A DNA stretch of 64,000 nucleotides from Silene conica (taxonomy: Eukaryota; Streptophyta; Magnoliopsida; Caryophyllales; Caryophyllaceae), in NCBI GenBank assembly GCA_029255685.2, contig CM055317.2:17749501-17813500 (forward strand). Reading direction: 5' to 3'. Shown here in pieces: positions 27,909-39,731 of this stretch. The notes beneath the pieces were generated by a model that worked only from the letters and a program-made list of their open reading frames with translations, had not been told where the DNA came from and ran no database searches. Positions within the stretch are counted from its first letter, which is position 1, and each line of letters begins with the position of its first letter. A program made the position numbers and the translations under genes.

Positions 27909-29820
27909 ATGGCTCCCAACCTCTTTCCATCCCGTTCCCTGTTGCCCGAGAAATACTCGGAAGATTCCTGCTTTGTCCTCGTGGATCCCGTGGTGGTTAG
28001 AGAATTGTTTCACTTTAGTGAAGATAGCTATATGTCCCTAATGTGGGTCAAGCAGCTGATGCTAATCACCCCGGCTGGACCACTTTTTACCTTTACCCCT
28101 TTTCCTTAGGGTTGTCCTTTCATTTCCCCGATTTAGTGCAGGAGTTTCTTCGTTTTACCAAACTTCCCCTTTGGCAAATTAATCCGCATGTTTGGAGTGT
28201 ACTGCTTTCTCTTTCTCGTTTGAATGAGCGCCATTCTCTTGACATTACTCTGGGTGACCTTGCCCATGATTATTCTGTCCGCCCTCTTAGTGCTGGGCAG
28301 TATACTCTTCGGGGTAGGTCCAAGGCGGATCATCCTATCGCTTTCCCCCCTAGTGTAAGGATGTCGGGTGGTTCTCACAGTTTGTTTCTGTGAGGGTGGA
28401 TTCACTCCCCCCGCCTGCTGACTATATTTATACTGACCCGGTGTCTTCTAAAGGTACTTGCAATCATACTTTTCTGGTTGTCTTCCTTGTCACCGCTTAC
28501 GTTCTTACTGCTTTCTTTGTGCAGTTCTACCCGAGTTGATCCCCTCTGCCAACGAGGCGTTGGCCTTTCAGAAACTATTTGGCCTAGACTCGTCCCTTCG
28601 TCCCTTTGCTCCTTCAACCTCCTGTTCAGCCACAACGATAAGGAAGAGATGTCGACTAGCTCTGCTCAGACTCACCTAACCCCAGCGGATATGCTGGCTG
28701 CTCGAAAAAAGAAGGCTTTGCCTCCTCGGTTAAGCCCCTGTCGAAAAGAAAGATGGAGCCCAATGAGCCCTTGCCTTCCTCCAAAAAGGTCGCCCTGCCT
28801 TCTCCGTCGGATTCCACCCCTTCGGCTCCTCCTTTGGTACCGCTGCCTCCCCCAGAAATTTCGTCTAGGACTCGCAACAAGGCCTCCACCTCTTCCACCC
28901 TTGTCGGCAAGACTTCCTCCTTTGTGATGGAGGATATAACTGAAGATGTGATAAGGGTTCCCCAGGGCTTTGGTGGTGACCCAGCACAGGACCCCTGGCC
29001 TTTTCTAGACCGTCTGCTACTCCCGGGTTCTGAGGAGATGCTGAATCCTCAACCCACTATGGCTTTGCTGCGCCATGCCACTGAGAAGGTTTTCGCGGTA
29101 AATTGTTCTTGCTGATTCATTTTCTGGTAGTATTCTCCTGTGAGTGCCAATTGTTTATTGACTGTTGGTTTGCGCGATCCTTTCCTGCAGGCGCTTCAAA
29201 TGATGCTGCTGGGGTGCCGTAGGGCGGAGGGCATGACCCAAGATTTGCACTCTCTTAAGACTGGATTGGACGCCGAGCAGGGTGAGCGGGCGCGGAAGGT
29301 GGAGGCGCCGAAGGTCTCCCGGGCTAAGGTGAAGAAACTTGAGGAAGCAGATGCCAAGCTACAAGAGAAGAGGGCTGCTTGGATGGTCGAGAGGGGGGCC
29401 TTGATGGCTGAAAAGGAGGCGGCTGCCGCAGAATTGATGGCCGTGTCCCAGAAGAAGAAGACCATGGCTCGGGTTCTGCACAACATTTTCCCCTTTTCTG
29501 TCTTGGAGGCGAGGATATCATGTACGAAGGAGTTCAGAGATGGGGAGCACATGAAATGGAATATGGGTGAGGAGGAGGACTTTATGGCGAATGAGTTTTC
29601 TACTCGACCTGTGATTCCTGAGCTTTCTGATGTGGGATCAGATGGGTCTTCAAGGTAACTAGCTCCCGGTTCGCCGGAGATACAGAGTGCCATTCCCGGT
29701 CCTCCTCCTCATGCTATCAATATTCAGGACCTGGCAATTGATGTTCCTGCTGGAGAGGCATCCTCGTCCACCAAGCGTTTTGGTGGTAAATTGGTGGTGG
29801 AGGATACTCCAGTTGATTAA
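27909..29820 (+). pseudogene. Element A antisense accessory gene (Transposase_28-like), decayed
   Basis: Runs opposite to gag-pol between the integrase end and the 3' LTR. The first part (MAPNLFPSRS... then, after a frameshift near 28045, WTTFYLYPFSLGLSFHFPD and QINPHVWSVLLSLSRLNERH) has the aromatic/proline pattern of the putative gypsy-type transposon domain (PF04195). Downstream pieces at 28527-28679, 28753-29099 and 29191-29820 are proline/serine-rich and then coiled-coil (RAKVKKLEEADAKLQEKRAA). GT/AG signals (GTACTTGC after 28454; GTAAATTG at 29099; CCTGCAG at 29190) suggest introns. At least one frameshift and an in-frame TAA at 29656 break it. Confidence 0.65.
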
Positions 29821-30517
29821 TTTCATGTGCCCGTAGTGGCGTTTAGATTTGGTTGGTTGTTGTTCTGCTGGGCTAGTGCCCTCATGACTTTTTATTATTA
29901 TGCCCTGGGCCCTACGTGGTGGGCTTTGTCGTTTCTTGTCCTTGTTTTGAACTATTTGGATGCTAGTCACCCTTAGAATATTCTGGCAGCTTTTCCCGCT
30001 GCTTTTGGTATGATATTTTGTGAATGTTACATCTCTTTTTTGGATGCCCTGCAGGAAATAGTTTTTGTGGCTCAGCCGTTTGTTTGGCGGTTTGCCTTTG
30101 TTTTGTTTGTCATGTATGATCAATGTGTGTTTGGCCAAGTGTGGGTGTTTGCTTCAGGGTATACCCATCTCAGTCAGAGGCTGCCAGGCTTTCGTGGGTG
30201 CTAGGTATCGCGGGTGACAGGGCCCCGACTGCTTGTATTTTACTGTACCCACGCTATGTATTTGTTTGAGTGTGACTTAACTTACAGTTTGTTCAAAAAG
30301 ATGCAATATATTATAACTTCGCGCGTACAGATTTGGAGTTCCGGCGAAACTCTTTGCATGGAACTTCGTAGGAAAGGTGTTCCAAATTTCAAAAGACAAC
30401 TTCGTCAGGATAGCAGGATCTTGACGTTGATACATTTAGACGAAAGTAATGCTATGTAAGTAGGTACCCTAGATTCTGGATGCTGATGGTGTTGGTGTGT
30501 CCTTGGGCTCCACTTTT

Positions 30518-32422
30518 TCAGACGAAGTACTTCTTGAGATGGAGGATGTTCCAGGGTCTGGGCACCATGTTTCCCTCCATGTCCATTAGCCTGTAGGACC
30601 CGCTTTCTGTTGAGCTCTCCATTTGATACGACCCTTCCCAATTGTAGACGAATTTTTCGGCCTTCTGGTTCTTTGTATTGTGGAAGACTTTTCTGTATAC
30701 TAGGTCTCCTACCTGGAGGGTTCTGACCTTGACGTTCTTTTTGTAGCTTCTAGCTACCATCTGCTTGTAGGCTGCCATTCTGATGGCGACGCTAGTTCTG
30801 AGTTCATCGACGGTGTCCAGGCTGCTGGTCATTTATATCTGGTTGCGCTCTTCGGTCAGGCACCCATACCTCTGAGTTGGTACCTTGACTTCTGCTGGAA
30901 TAACCGCCTCCGCCCCGAACACTAGGCTGAAAGGGGTTTGGCCTGTTGTTGTCTTGGGCGTGGTTCTGTCGGACCACAGGACCAGGGGTAGCTCGTCTGC
31001 CCACTTGCCCCCAGCCTCCTCCAGCCTTCTCTTCATGTTGTCCATGACAATTTTGTTGCTGGATTCAGCTTGACCATTGGTCTGCGGGTACCTGGCAGCA
31101 GATTTCAGCAGGGTAATATTCCAACTGGCACAAAATCCTTCCGTTTTGTTAGATATGAATTGTGACCCGTTATCACAAACTATTTCAGAGGGTATGCCAA
31201 ACCTGCAGATTATGTTACGCTTAAGGAAAGATATCACCTGATTTTCTGTAACCTACAGGAAGGCTTCTGCCTCTATCCATTTGGAGAAGTAGTCTATCAG
31301 TGCGAGCATATAGGTTTTGTTCCCTGGTGCCCTGGGTAGTGGTCCTACAATATCCATCCTCCACTTCATGAAGGGCCAAGGTGATATGACTGGGTGTAGG
31401 GGCTCCGCAGGTTGATGGATGACTGGTGCATGTTTCTGGCAGGCTTCACATTTTTTGGCGAGTTCCACTGTGTCCTTTCGCACTGTTGGCCAGAAGTATC
31501 CCTGCCTGATTGCTTTGTTGGAAAGGCTCCTGCCCCCTGCATGATTTCCACATTCTTCGCAGTGGAGGTCATACAAGACTGTTTGTCCTTCCTTTTCGCT
31601 CAGGCACCTCAGGTAGGGGCTTGCAAGAGACTTCCTGAACAACACACCATCGATTAGTGTAAATCTCGAAGCTTTCATTTTGAATCCTCTTACCTCCTTC
31701 CTGTCTGGTGGGAGGATTCCATCCGGTAGCCAATTCTGGTAACGTTTTCTCCAGTCATCAGGCTCTTGCTGTTCTTCGACGTTGCTGAAGACTCCCAGCC
31801 CTGACTCCCACTGGGTGCTGGATGTATCAACTCCCTGGTTTTCCCGGGAAGTTGAGGGTTCCAGCACGTGGGGTATTGGGACTGATGAGATATCCCCAGG
31901 TCTGAATGTAGCCCCCAGGTTGGCTAGTGCGTCTGCCTCTGCATTTTGCTCTCTGGGTACTTGCTTTATTCTGAAGGTAACGAATCTGGTCCTTTTATCC
32001 CTCACTACTTCCAGGTAGGTCATCATCCTGGGGTCCTTAGCCTCTTACTCGCCGTTGACATGGTTCACTATGAGTTGTGAATCGCTGAATGCCTGGAGGT
32101 GCCTCACCTAGAGGTCCAGGGCCAGCTGGAGCCCCTGTATCAGGGCCTCATACTCCGCCACATTGTTGGTTGCCTGAAATTCACATCGTACTGCCTGGAC
32201 AATCATGTCCCCCTGAGGGGATCTGAGCACCATTCCTACCCCTGTTCCCCGGCTGTTGGAGGCTCCGTCCACGTGCAGGGTCCAACAATTTTCCTCGGAA
32301 TCCATCTCTAGGGGTAGGATTTCCCTGGCTGCCTCCTTCTCTAGTCCTGGGCTAAAATCAGAGACAAAATCTGCAAGAGCTTGTGATTTTATCGCAGTTC
32401 TAGTTTCAAATTTAAGGTCATA
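30518..32422 (-). pseudogene. Element A second RNase H and integrase (pol 3' part)
   Basis: In reading order: LHVDGASNSRGTGVG (second, archaeal-like RNase H, about 32280), VPREQNAEADALANLG, an HHCC zinc finger ending CEACQKHA, the first catalytic Asp in WRMDIVGPLP, the second in VCDNGSQF, the Glu in NGQAESSNK, then a C-terminal domain with LQVGDLVYRKVF and NILHLKKYFV. Integrase DDE residues are all present, but stops at about 31254, 32048 and 32107, a stop near 30833 and a frame change near 31000 break the frame. The 5' half of this pol lies beyond element B at 44261-45600. Confidence 0.85.
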
Positions 32423-32427
32423 ACCGC

Positions 32428-32945
32428 TGTTTTGGTAAAATTTCTACCGGGTCAAGTCTTTTGTGATGCGGGTCAAAGTACCAACCAATATGCGGATTTA
32501 CGTAAAAGATCAATGCAAAGACAAAAATGGACACAGAATGACACGTGAGGTTTTGGTGACGCGGAAAAACCCAATGAGGGAAACAACCGCGGGGGGAACG
32601 GAATCCCACCAAGATTTTCACTACTATCGAGGATGTTCGCTGTTTTCAGTGGAGTACAAGTATGTGCGTAAGTAGAAAAATTACAACGCAAGTATGAATG
32701 AATCAATAATGCCCTAATTTCTCTTTTTATAGCCTTGGACTCCTGGTCAGCTGGTCCTGGTCCTGGTCCTGGTCAGCTCCAGGAATATAGGAGAGAGTCT
32801 AGGGGAATATGCTTCTAGGGTTTTGACTCTTTCCTACTCCTCAACGTCTCTTTTCTTGCGTGTGATCTGCTTCGGTGATGGGCCTCTTGTGTTTTAGCTC
32901 TCTTTTGGGCCCAATGGTTCAAGTGACGGAATTTTGGGCTAATCA
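32428..32945 (-). repeat. Element B 3' LTR
   Basis: 518 bp, TGTTTTGG...GGCTAATCA. The adjacent internal sequence (minus TTTGGGGGAAAT at about 32946-32957) is the polypurine tract. It contains a short tandem GGTCCT repeat near 32755. Confidence 0.92.
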
Positions 32946-33328
32946 ATTTCCCCCAAATTTCAGCCTGACTTGGCTTTCAATTGGGCTGGAATTTCTTCTG
33001 CCTCTGGGAATTCTGGTGCTGGCTTGGGACTCTTGATGCTTCACACGTGGATGTCCCATGACGCCACTTTCTCAACTACCTATTTATGGCATGTCCCCTC
33101 CATCACTTCAACTTCCCACTTGCATTTACTTTTGACTTTCAAATTCAAAACTTACTCTTCACTTTTAACCGCCCCTTTTTCCTTATAAGTACTCTTTAAC
33201 CGTCCTTCCTTTTACTTTTACCTCTCTTTAAAATTTACTTTCACTCTCTTTTTTCCTTACTTTTTACTGTTTTCTTGCTCTTTCTTCCTTTTTACGATAA
33301 AAAATATTTACCGCATCTCAAGTTCAGC

Positions 33329-35385
33329 ATGTCTGCTCCTTGCTCTTCTGCTGCTACTCCTTCGGCTACTCCTGCTGCTTGCTCGTCTGGGTCCTCTCCT
33401 GCGCTGGGGGACTACTCTGGTCCCTTCCCGTCGCAGCAACTTCTGGCTCCCAGATATCTCTGCGACTCTGCCTTTAATGAGTCCCACGCTGCTCTTATCA
33501 AGATTAGGTTCGGCTTCCCGGAAGGGGTCGTCTTCTTCCCCCTCGCCGACGAGAAGGCTGATTTTGCGAGGGAGGGGTGGACCTGCTTCTACGAGTACCC
33601 CTTCCGCTTGGGTTTAAGGTTTCCTTTTCCTGATTTAATTATTGATTTCTTGAAATTGACCAAATTGGCCATGTGCCAGGTCGCCCCTCATGCATGGCGA
33701 ATCTTACTCAGTATATGCGCTCTGAACCGTGAGAGGGGGTTGAACATAGGGCTGGCGGACTTGGGTCAATGTTTTAACCCATGCTCCCTGGACCGTTCTC
33801 GGTGCACAATCCGTGGTCATGATAACATGCCTTCTGCTATTGTCTTTCCCACCACCCCAGATGACAGTAAATGGTTTACTCGCTTTATTTTTGTCAAGAT
33901 TGACACACTGCCTTCCTCTCCAGACTACATCTTTTCTGAGTGGCAGCCTGTGGAAGGTATGGTTTCTGCTCTGGGTCTATTCTCTGGTTTGATTTTCTTC
34001 TGCTGTTTCATTGTTTTTTACTAACGGTTGATCTGCTTCTTCAGGGAATAGCCTGGCCAAGTTCCCTGAATCCGAGGATCCTGCTGCTTCTAAGGCCAAG
34101 CTCCTGGACCTTCCTGCTGAGGAGAGGTCATTCTCCAAGCTGGTCCGGGATTCTGCTGTTCCGACGGTGAAGAAGGAGGGTACGATGTTTATTATTTGGT
34201 TGTTTTCTGGGTGGAATTTGTGCTTAGTCTATTTGTTCTGACTTTCGATGTTATTTTTCAGGCAAGCCTAGGGTGAATGTGGACAGGGTGATGCAGCTGC
34301 GGAGAAAAAGGTTTACTCCTGGGGACGCGGGGTCCTCGAAGAAGAAGAAAATAGAAGCTGTTGAGGGAAGCCCTGTTGGAGCTGGGTCCAAGGCTGCCCC
34401 TATCGAAGTTGATGCTACTGATCCAGTTCAGGAGTCTGTTCCTACGACTTCTTTTGTTGATCCGTCTCCCCTCGAGGTCCCTACCACCATTCCTACTCCC
34501 GGTTTTAAACTTTTATCCGAGTCACTGCCTCGGACATCTTCTGGGGAGTCCTCCATTCCTGCTCTACATCTGGAGATCCCTGGGGGTTTTGGAGGGTCCA
34601 AGATCAAGCTCTGGCCTACCTTGAACTCTCTACTGTTCCTTGCTTCTGCTTTTATTTTGAAGAAGCGTCCTTTCCAGGACCTGACCAAGCATGTTGCAGA
34701 GGTTTCTTTTGAGGTAGGCCTTTTTCTTTTGTTTTTGGGTTGTTTTTTTTTTTTTTTTTTGAATCTTATCTGGTTTTGTGTGTTCAGGCTTTGGAGCTGG
34801 CGTTGTGCGCTAACCAGCAGAGCGAGGCATTGCTGGTAGACTTTCAGCGTATGAAGGTGGCTCACGATGAGGCTCTGGGAGGATGCAGGAGATGGCGGTG
34901 AAGCTGAACTCGGAGGAGATCTTGAGGGGGAATCTGCGGCAAGCTATTGAGCACTTCGTGGGGATGTGATCATGGGCCAGGAGAAGCTCATGGCCAATGA
35001 GGAGACCTTTCAGAACCAGTTGGCCACAGCTCAGTCTAAGCTGGAGCGGGCCTTAACCTCAGAGGCTGACTTGGTGCTGAAGGTGGAAGCTTTGGAGCAC
35101 AAGAAGGCTGGTCTGCAGAGAACTTTGATTGAGGCTGTTGCCTACACCGCTGCCGAGACCCAGATAAAATGTGTCAAGGAGTTCCAGGAAGGTAGTCATA
35201 CCACCTAGGACTTAGCTGCTCTGGAGGAGACTTTCGCTGCAGATTTTCCCGACGGCCTGAACATGGATCTGATTTCTGACGATGAAGAAGAAGGTATGGT
35301 GGGGTCCCAAGATGCCGGAGAGAAGGTGACCTCTGGCCCCACCTGTGTTGATGCTGCTGCTGCTGAACCTACTCCTGATGAGTAG
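33329..35385 (+). CDS. Element B antisense accessory gene with introns (Transposase_28-like, coiled coil)
   Basis: Antisense to pol, between the integrase and the 3' LTR. Exon 1 33329-33956 from MSAPCSSAA encodes GWTCFYEYPFRLGLRFPFPD, APHAWRILLSICALNRERG and SKWFTRFIFV, the putative gypsy-type transposon pattern. Introns with proper GT-AG: 33957-34044, 34180-34261, 34714-34787. Phases fit: VE-G-NS, KEG-KPR, SFE-ALEL. Exon 2 34045-34179, exon 3 34262-34713 (Lys-rich KRFTPGDAGSSKKKKIE, possible nuclear signal), exon 4 from 34788 is a coiled coil (EKLMANEETFQNQLATAQSK) ending PTPDE-TAG at 35385. Exon 4 needs a frameshift near 34880, and a TAG at 35206 interrupts it. Function unknown; such antisense accessory ORFs are described in Tat elements. 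Confidence 0.72.
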
Positions 35386-36009
35386 GTTCTTTAAAAACTT
35401 GTTTGTTGGGCCCTGATATGGGCGTTAATATTTTTTATCTTTGAACTTTGGGTGCCCTTGCGTGGGCTTTTTAACTGTTGTAACTTTGCTGCTGGTCCGG
35501 GTGGGCCAGCAAAAACAATTTTGTTTCTGGCTGCCTTGGCCAGTTCTTTTGTTTGAATCGTATGGTTCCCCGTTGGATGGGGCTTTCTTTACTTTTTGGT
35601 TTTTCTGCCGTTTTTCTGGCTTTTTCTTTTGCACATGCATGTTTCGTTGTGTTTTGGCCATCGCTGCTTTGGTGTGCTGGCCTGGTGTTTTAGATACCCA
35701 TCCCTATACTGGGGTGCTAGGCTTTGACTTAGGTTCTCCTGCGATCAGTGCAGATTTCCTCTTTAGGTCAGTCTACTAGGATATGCAAATTCTGGTCCAG
35801 AAATAAGTGATAAAACTTTTCCTTTATTTTCAAAAGACTCGATAGTTGACTTTAAATGTACCAAGGCTTTAAATTATAAGACTTAGATTATCAAACTTAG
35901 GTTATAAAAATATAAAAGCAAGACGCAATTTTAATTTGAACCAGAGTATACTTTATACAGAGTAGAACCTGAGGTCTAAGGGAACTGCTCTGGTCTGGTG
36001 GAGGTACCT

Positions 36010-37789
36010 CTAGATGATATACTCTTTTAAGTGAAGTATATTCCATGATCTGGGTATCATTTCCCTTTCCATTGTCATTAGCCTGTAGGCCCCATTACCA
36101 ACTATGCTCTCAGCTTAGTATGGGCCCTCCCAGTTGTAAGCAAACTTTCCAGCTTGTCGGGTTTTGGTGTTCTGGAACACCTTTCTCAGGACCAGATCTC
36201 CTACTTGCAGGGTTCTGATCCTGACTTTTTTGTTGTAGCTCCGAGCTACCATCTACTTGTATGAGGCCATTCTGACGTAGGCGCTGGTCCTGAGTTCATC
36301 AACAGTGTCCAGGCTACTTGTCATTTCTACTTGGTTCTGGTCCTCAGTTATACACCCGTATCTGTGGGTTGGAACTTTGACTTCAGAAAGAATTACAGCT
36401 TTTGCTCCGAAGACAAGGTTGAAGGGGGTCTGACCTGTTGCTACTTTTGGAGTAGTTCTGTAGCCCACAGGACCAGAGGGAGCTCCTCTGCCCATTTCCC
36501 TCCCATTTCTTGTAGTTTCTTTTTCATATTTTCAATGATGGTCTTATTACTGGACTCAGCTTGTCCGTTGGACTGGGGGTTTCTGGGAGTAGATTTCTGG
36601 AGTGATACGTTCCAGCCAGCGCAGAAAGCCTCGGTTTTCTTCCCAATGAATTGGGAACCATCGTCAAATATTATTTCTGAAGGTATGCCAAATTTGGTGA
36701 ATATATTACGCTTAATAAAAGAGATGGCCTGTGCTTCGGTGGTCTGGGTGAATGATTCTGCTTCGATCCATTTAGAGAAGTAGTCTGTCATGGCCAGCAT
36801 GTATAGCTTGTTTCCTGGTGCTCTGGGGAGGGGTCCCACAATATTCATCCCCCACTTCATAAAAGGCCATGGGGGTATGACTGGGGGCAGGGGTTTTGCT
36901 GGTTGGTGATTGACAGATGCGTGCCTTTGACAGGCGTCACATTTCCTTGCATACTCCTTTGCATCCTTGCGCATTGTGGGCCAGAAGTACCCCATTCTGA
37001 GGGCTCTATTGGACAAGCTTCTTCCCCCTGCATGATTTCCACAGTCTCCGCTGTGGAGGTCATGCAAGACTGTCTGTGCCTCAGTCTGGTCCAGGCAGCG
37101 CAGATATGGTCCTGCTAATGATTTCCGGAACATGATGCCATCAATTAGCAGGAACCTGGAAGCCTTCATTCTGAAATTGCGTGCCTCTTTTTTACTGTTG
37201 GGTTGGATATCATGCTGCAACCAGTCCAGGTACGGCTTTCGCCAATCCTGCTCTGATCCCTGGTCTGGGTTGCTGCTGCAGATAGGTAGTTCCTCCTGGT
37301 CTGAATCTGGTCCAGGAATGGCTGGTCTGAGAACATGGGTGATTGGAATGCTGGCTACGTCGGCTGGTTTGAAGGTTGATCCCAGGGTTGCTAGTGCATC
37401 TGCTTCTGCGTTCTGTTCCCTGGGTACCTGCTGGATGCAGAATTCTGCGAATCTACCGAGTAATTCCTTTGCTACACACAAGTAGGGCGCCATTGTAGGG
37501 TCCCTTGCCTCGTATGCTCCATTGACGTGATTCACAATTAATTGTGAATCACTGTACACACTGATGCAGCTGATCCCTATGTCCAGGGCCAATTGTAGCC
37601 CCAGACCAGGGCTTCATACTCAGCTACGTTGTTGGTGGTTTTGAACTCACATCGGACTGCTTGGGTGATCAGGTCACCCTCTGATGATCTAAGGATCAAC
37701 CCAACTCCTGACCCTCTGGCGTTTGATGCCCCGTCTACTCGTAATTCCCAGGTGCCTGGCTTGGCACCTTGGTGTAGGTGCAGGATTTC
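36010..37789 (-). pseudogene. Element B second RNase H and integrase
   Basis: LRVDGASNARGSGVG begins the second RNase H (about 37750). Integrase follows at 36441-37100: zinc finger (GNHAGGRSL...CDACQRHA), then WGMNIVGPLP, FDDGSQF and NGQAESSNK. The first catalytic residue is Asn instead of Asp (codon AAT near 36848), whereas element A has Asp. The end is NILHLKEYII at 36010. A TAG at about 36252 and a TAA near 36113 stand where element A has glutamine codons. The longest open part is 383 codons (36441-37592). Confidence 0.88.
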
Positions 37790-38013
37790 CTACTCTGCTT
37801 TGGTCTGGAGTGCTGGGCTAAAGTCGGAGACGAAGTCTGCGAGGGCTTGTGACTTTATGGCTGTGCGTGGCTCAAACTGGAGGTCATATCCACTGAGGTG
37901 CACATACCACTTAGCCATTCGTCCTGAGAGCTCTGGCTTTCTCATGACCGTTTTGAGGGGGTGATTAGTAACCACTGAGATGGTATGAGACTCAAAGTAT
38001 GGGCGCAGCTTAT
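37790..38013 (-). pseudogene. Element B RNase H, C-terminal piece
   Basis: Continuation of the RNase H after the solo-LTR-like insertion: KLRPYFESHTISVVTNHPLK, MRKPELSGRMAKW and SQALADFVSDFSP. The N-terminal piece ends VTASYK at 39710-39730. Confidence 0.8.
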
Positions 38014-39709
38014 TGATGCGCGCGATTAAGTCGTCGGTTCTCACGCATCAAACACATTTATAAAAAACCCAAATTAAGTAGTATAATAGGGTTATCGTTC
38101 GCGAAGACGGTGGGGATAGTTGTATAGTTACGTTCTAATTTAAGTAAGAGTCGGGGTAATAGGTTTGGTTTGGAAAGATTAATTAACTACTAAAGCAAGT
38201 AAATTGAAGTGAAATTGATGATTAAAAGAACTAGGGTGTCGGGGGTTACTAGGGTAGTCGATGTCAGGCAAGCATAGGGGTAGGTGGTCTCATCTAAGTT
38301 AGGTCTAGGTCCGTCTCGTCTTTCGATTTGACTAACCTAAGGTCGAGTCCTATTTTAGCTTTCGCCATAAACAAGGTCAACCTAACACATACACATGCCC
38401 ATGAAAGTCCTAGACTATCGTCTAAGGCAAACAACCGAAAGAATCATGCCCAACCATCGTTAAGGCATTTCATCAAAAATCTAACATGCATATATTGAAA
38501 ACCTAACAAAGTTGAAACCTAAACCCTAATCCTAAACAACATACATCAACATCAACTACCCAAGATCACCCCTTACCCTATTAAAGAGACTACTCACTCA
38601 TGGTAAGGGAAAACATGTGAATAAGACATAAACAAAAGCTAAACATCATGAACAATCAAAGGGTAAACAATTGATTCAAAAGAAACTTAAATAAATGTAA
38701 AAACTAAGTAGAGATTAGAAGAATTATACCAATAATTATGCAAAAGGAAGTAGCTTGGATAACAAGTTGAAAGATTCTTTCAAACCCTTCAAATTACAAC
38801 CCAATAAAATCCTCTTACAATTGCTCAAGAACAAGGCTAAGTAGATTACTAAAGAGAGATTAACAAATATTGAAAGATTAAACTAAAATCTAAAGAAGAT
38901 TAAAATATTTAAGAGAGTTTTTGTGTCTAAGTATCAACCAATGAAACAGTGAAAAACCCTAAAAATAAGCTTAGGAATGCGTAAAAATAAAATGATACAA
39001 GTGCGGGTTTATATAGAGCTCGAAAATACGAAAAGTGACTCCCAGCCGGTCGACCGGCTGCCGGTCTGGGACCGGCTGAGAGTCCAAATATGGACTTCTG
39101 ACTTTTTCTTCAAATGAACCCTGATTCCCAGCCGACCGGCCGGCTGCCGGTCTGGCACCGGCTGGGAGGCCAAAACCTTCAATCTGCATTTGTCTTCGTA
39201 ATTCTTCAAGCACAGGGCACCTCAGCCGGTGGACCGGCTGCCGGTCGTCCACCGGCTGGGACCCCTTTCTCAGTAATCTGCCCCAAAGTGCAATTTCTTC
39301 ATTTTCTTCAAAATGGTTAAGTGTGGAATACGCATCCCAGCCGGCTGACCGGCTGCCGGTAGGCCACCGGCTGGGAGCCTTTTTGCTTGAGCCTGGAAAA
39401 TTCTTCATTATTTCTAAAAATTCAAGTCAAAGCTCCCCAGCCGGCCGACCGGCCGCCGGTTGGGGACCGGCTGGGAAGGCCTGGGAAGGGAGTTTGCCAA
39501 ATTCTTCATAATTCTTCATAAATCGCTCTAAATCCGCCTCAATTTGTCCCGTTTCTTCGCCCCCGTCGTAATGCCTACAAAAGTGGATAAAATAGGAATA
39601 TACGAGGCAACGGACGTAAAAGCAACTAAAGACACGCAAATCGAGGTCGAATCGTGACCGAAAATAAAGAAAATGTAAAGAAAATGATGACCAAAATGGA
39701 GCTCTATCA
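38014..39709. mobile_element. Solo-LTR-like insertion in element B
   Basis: A 1696-bp block TGATGCG...GCTCTATCA (TGAT...ATCA ends) between perfect 5-bp duplications CTTAT (38009-38013, 39710-39714), splitting the RNase H codons SYK/LRP of element B. TG/CA ends, a 5-bp duplication and no gag-pol fit a solo LTR left by recombination of an unrelated gypsy element. Contains an array of GC-rich palindromic repeats at 39040-39482. Confidence 0.8.
39040..39482. repeat. Array of five GC-rich palindromic units
   Basis: Five copies of a unit of about 43 bp of type CCAGCCGGTCGACCGGCTGC + CGGTCTGGGACCGGCTGGGA, starting near 39043, 39126, 39222, 39336 and 39436, separated by AT-richer spacers of about 40-70 bp. 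The core CCGGTNGACCGG is palindromic and the unit ends invert each other. Units differ at the centre but keep the pairing. Confidence 0.88.
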
Positions 39710-39731
39710 CTTATAGGATGCCGTGACCAAC

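Noticed and set aside
35441-35779. 112-codon plus ORF downstream of the B accessory gene
   Set aside because: Phe/Trp/Cys-rich translation of T-rich non-coding DNA, no recognised domain.
39040-39482. CRISPR-like regular repeats
   Set aside because: Units are GC-rich palindromes within a plant LTR; spacers are related and there are no cas genes; eukaryotic context.
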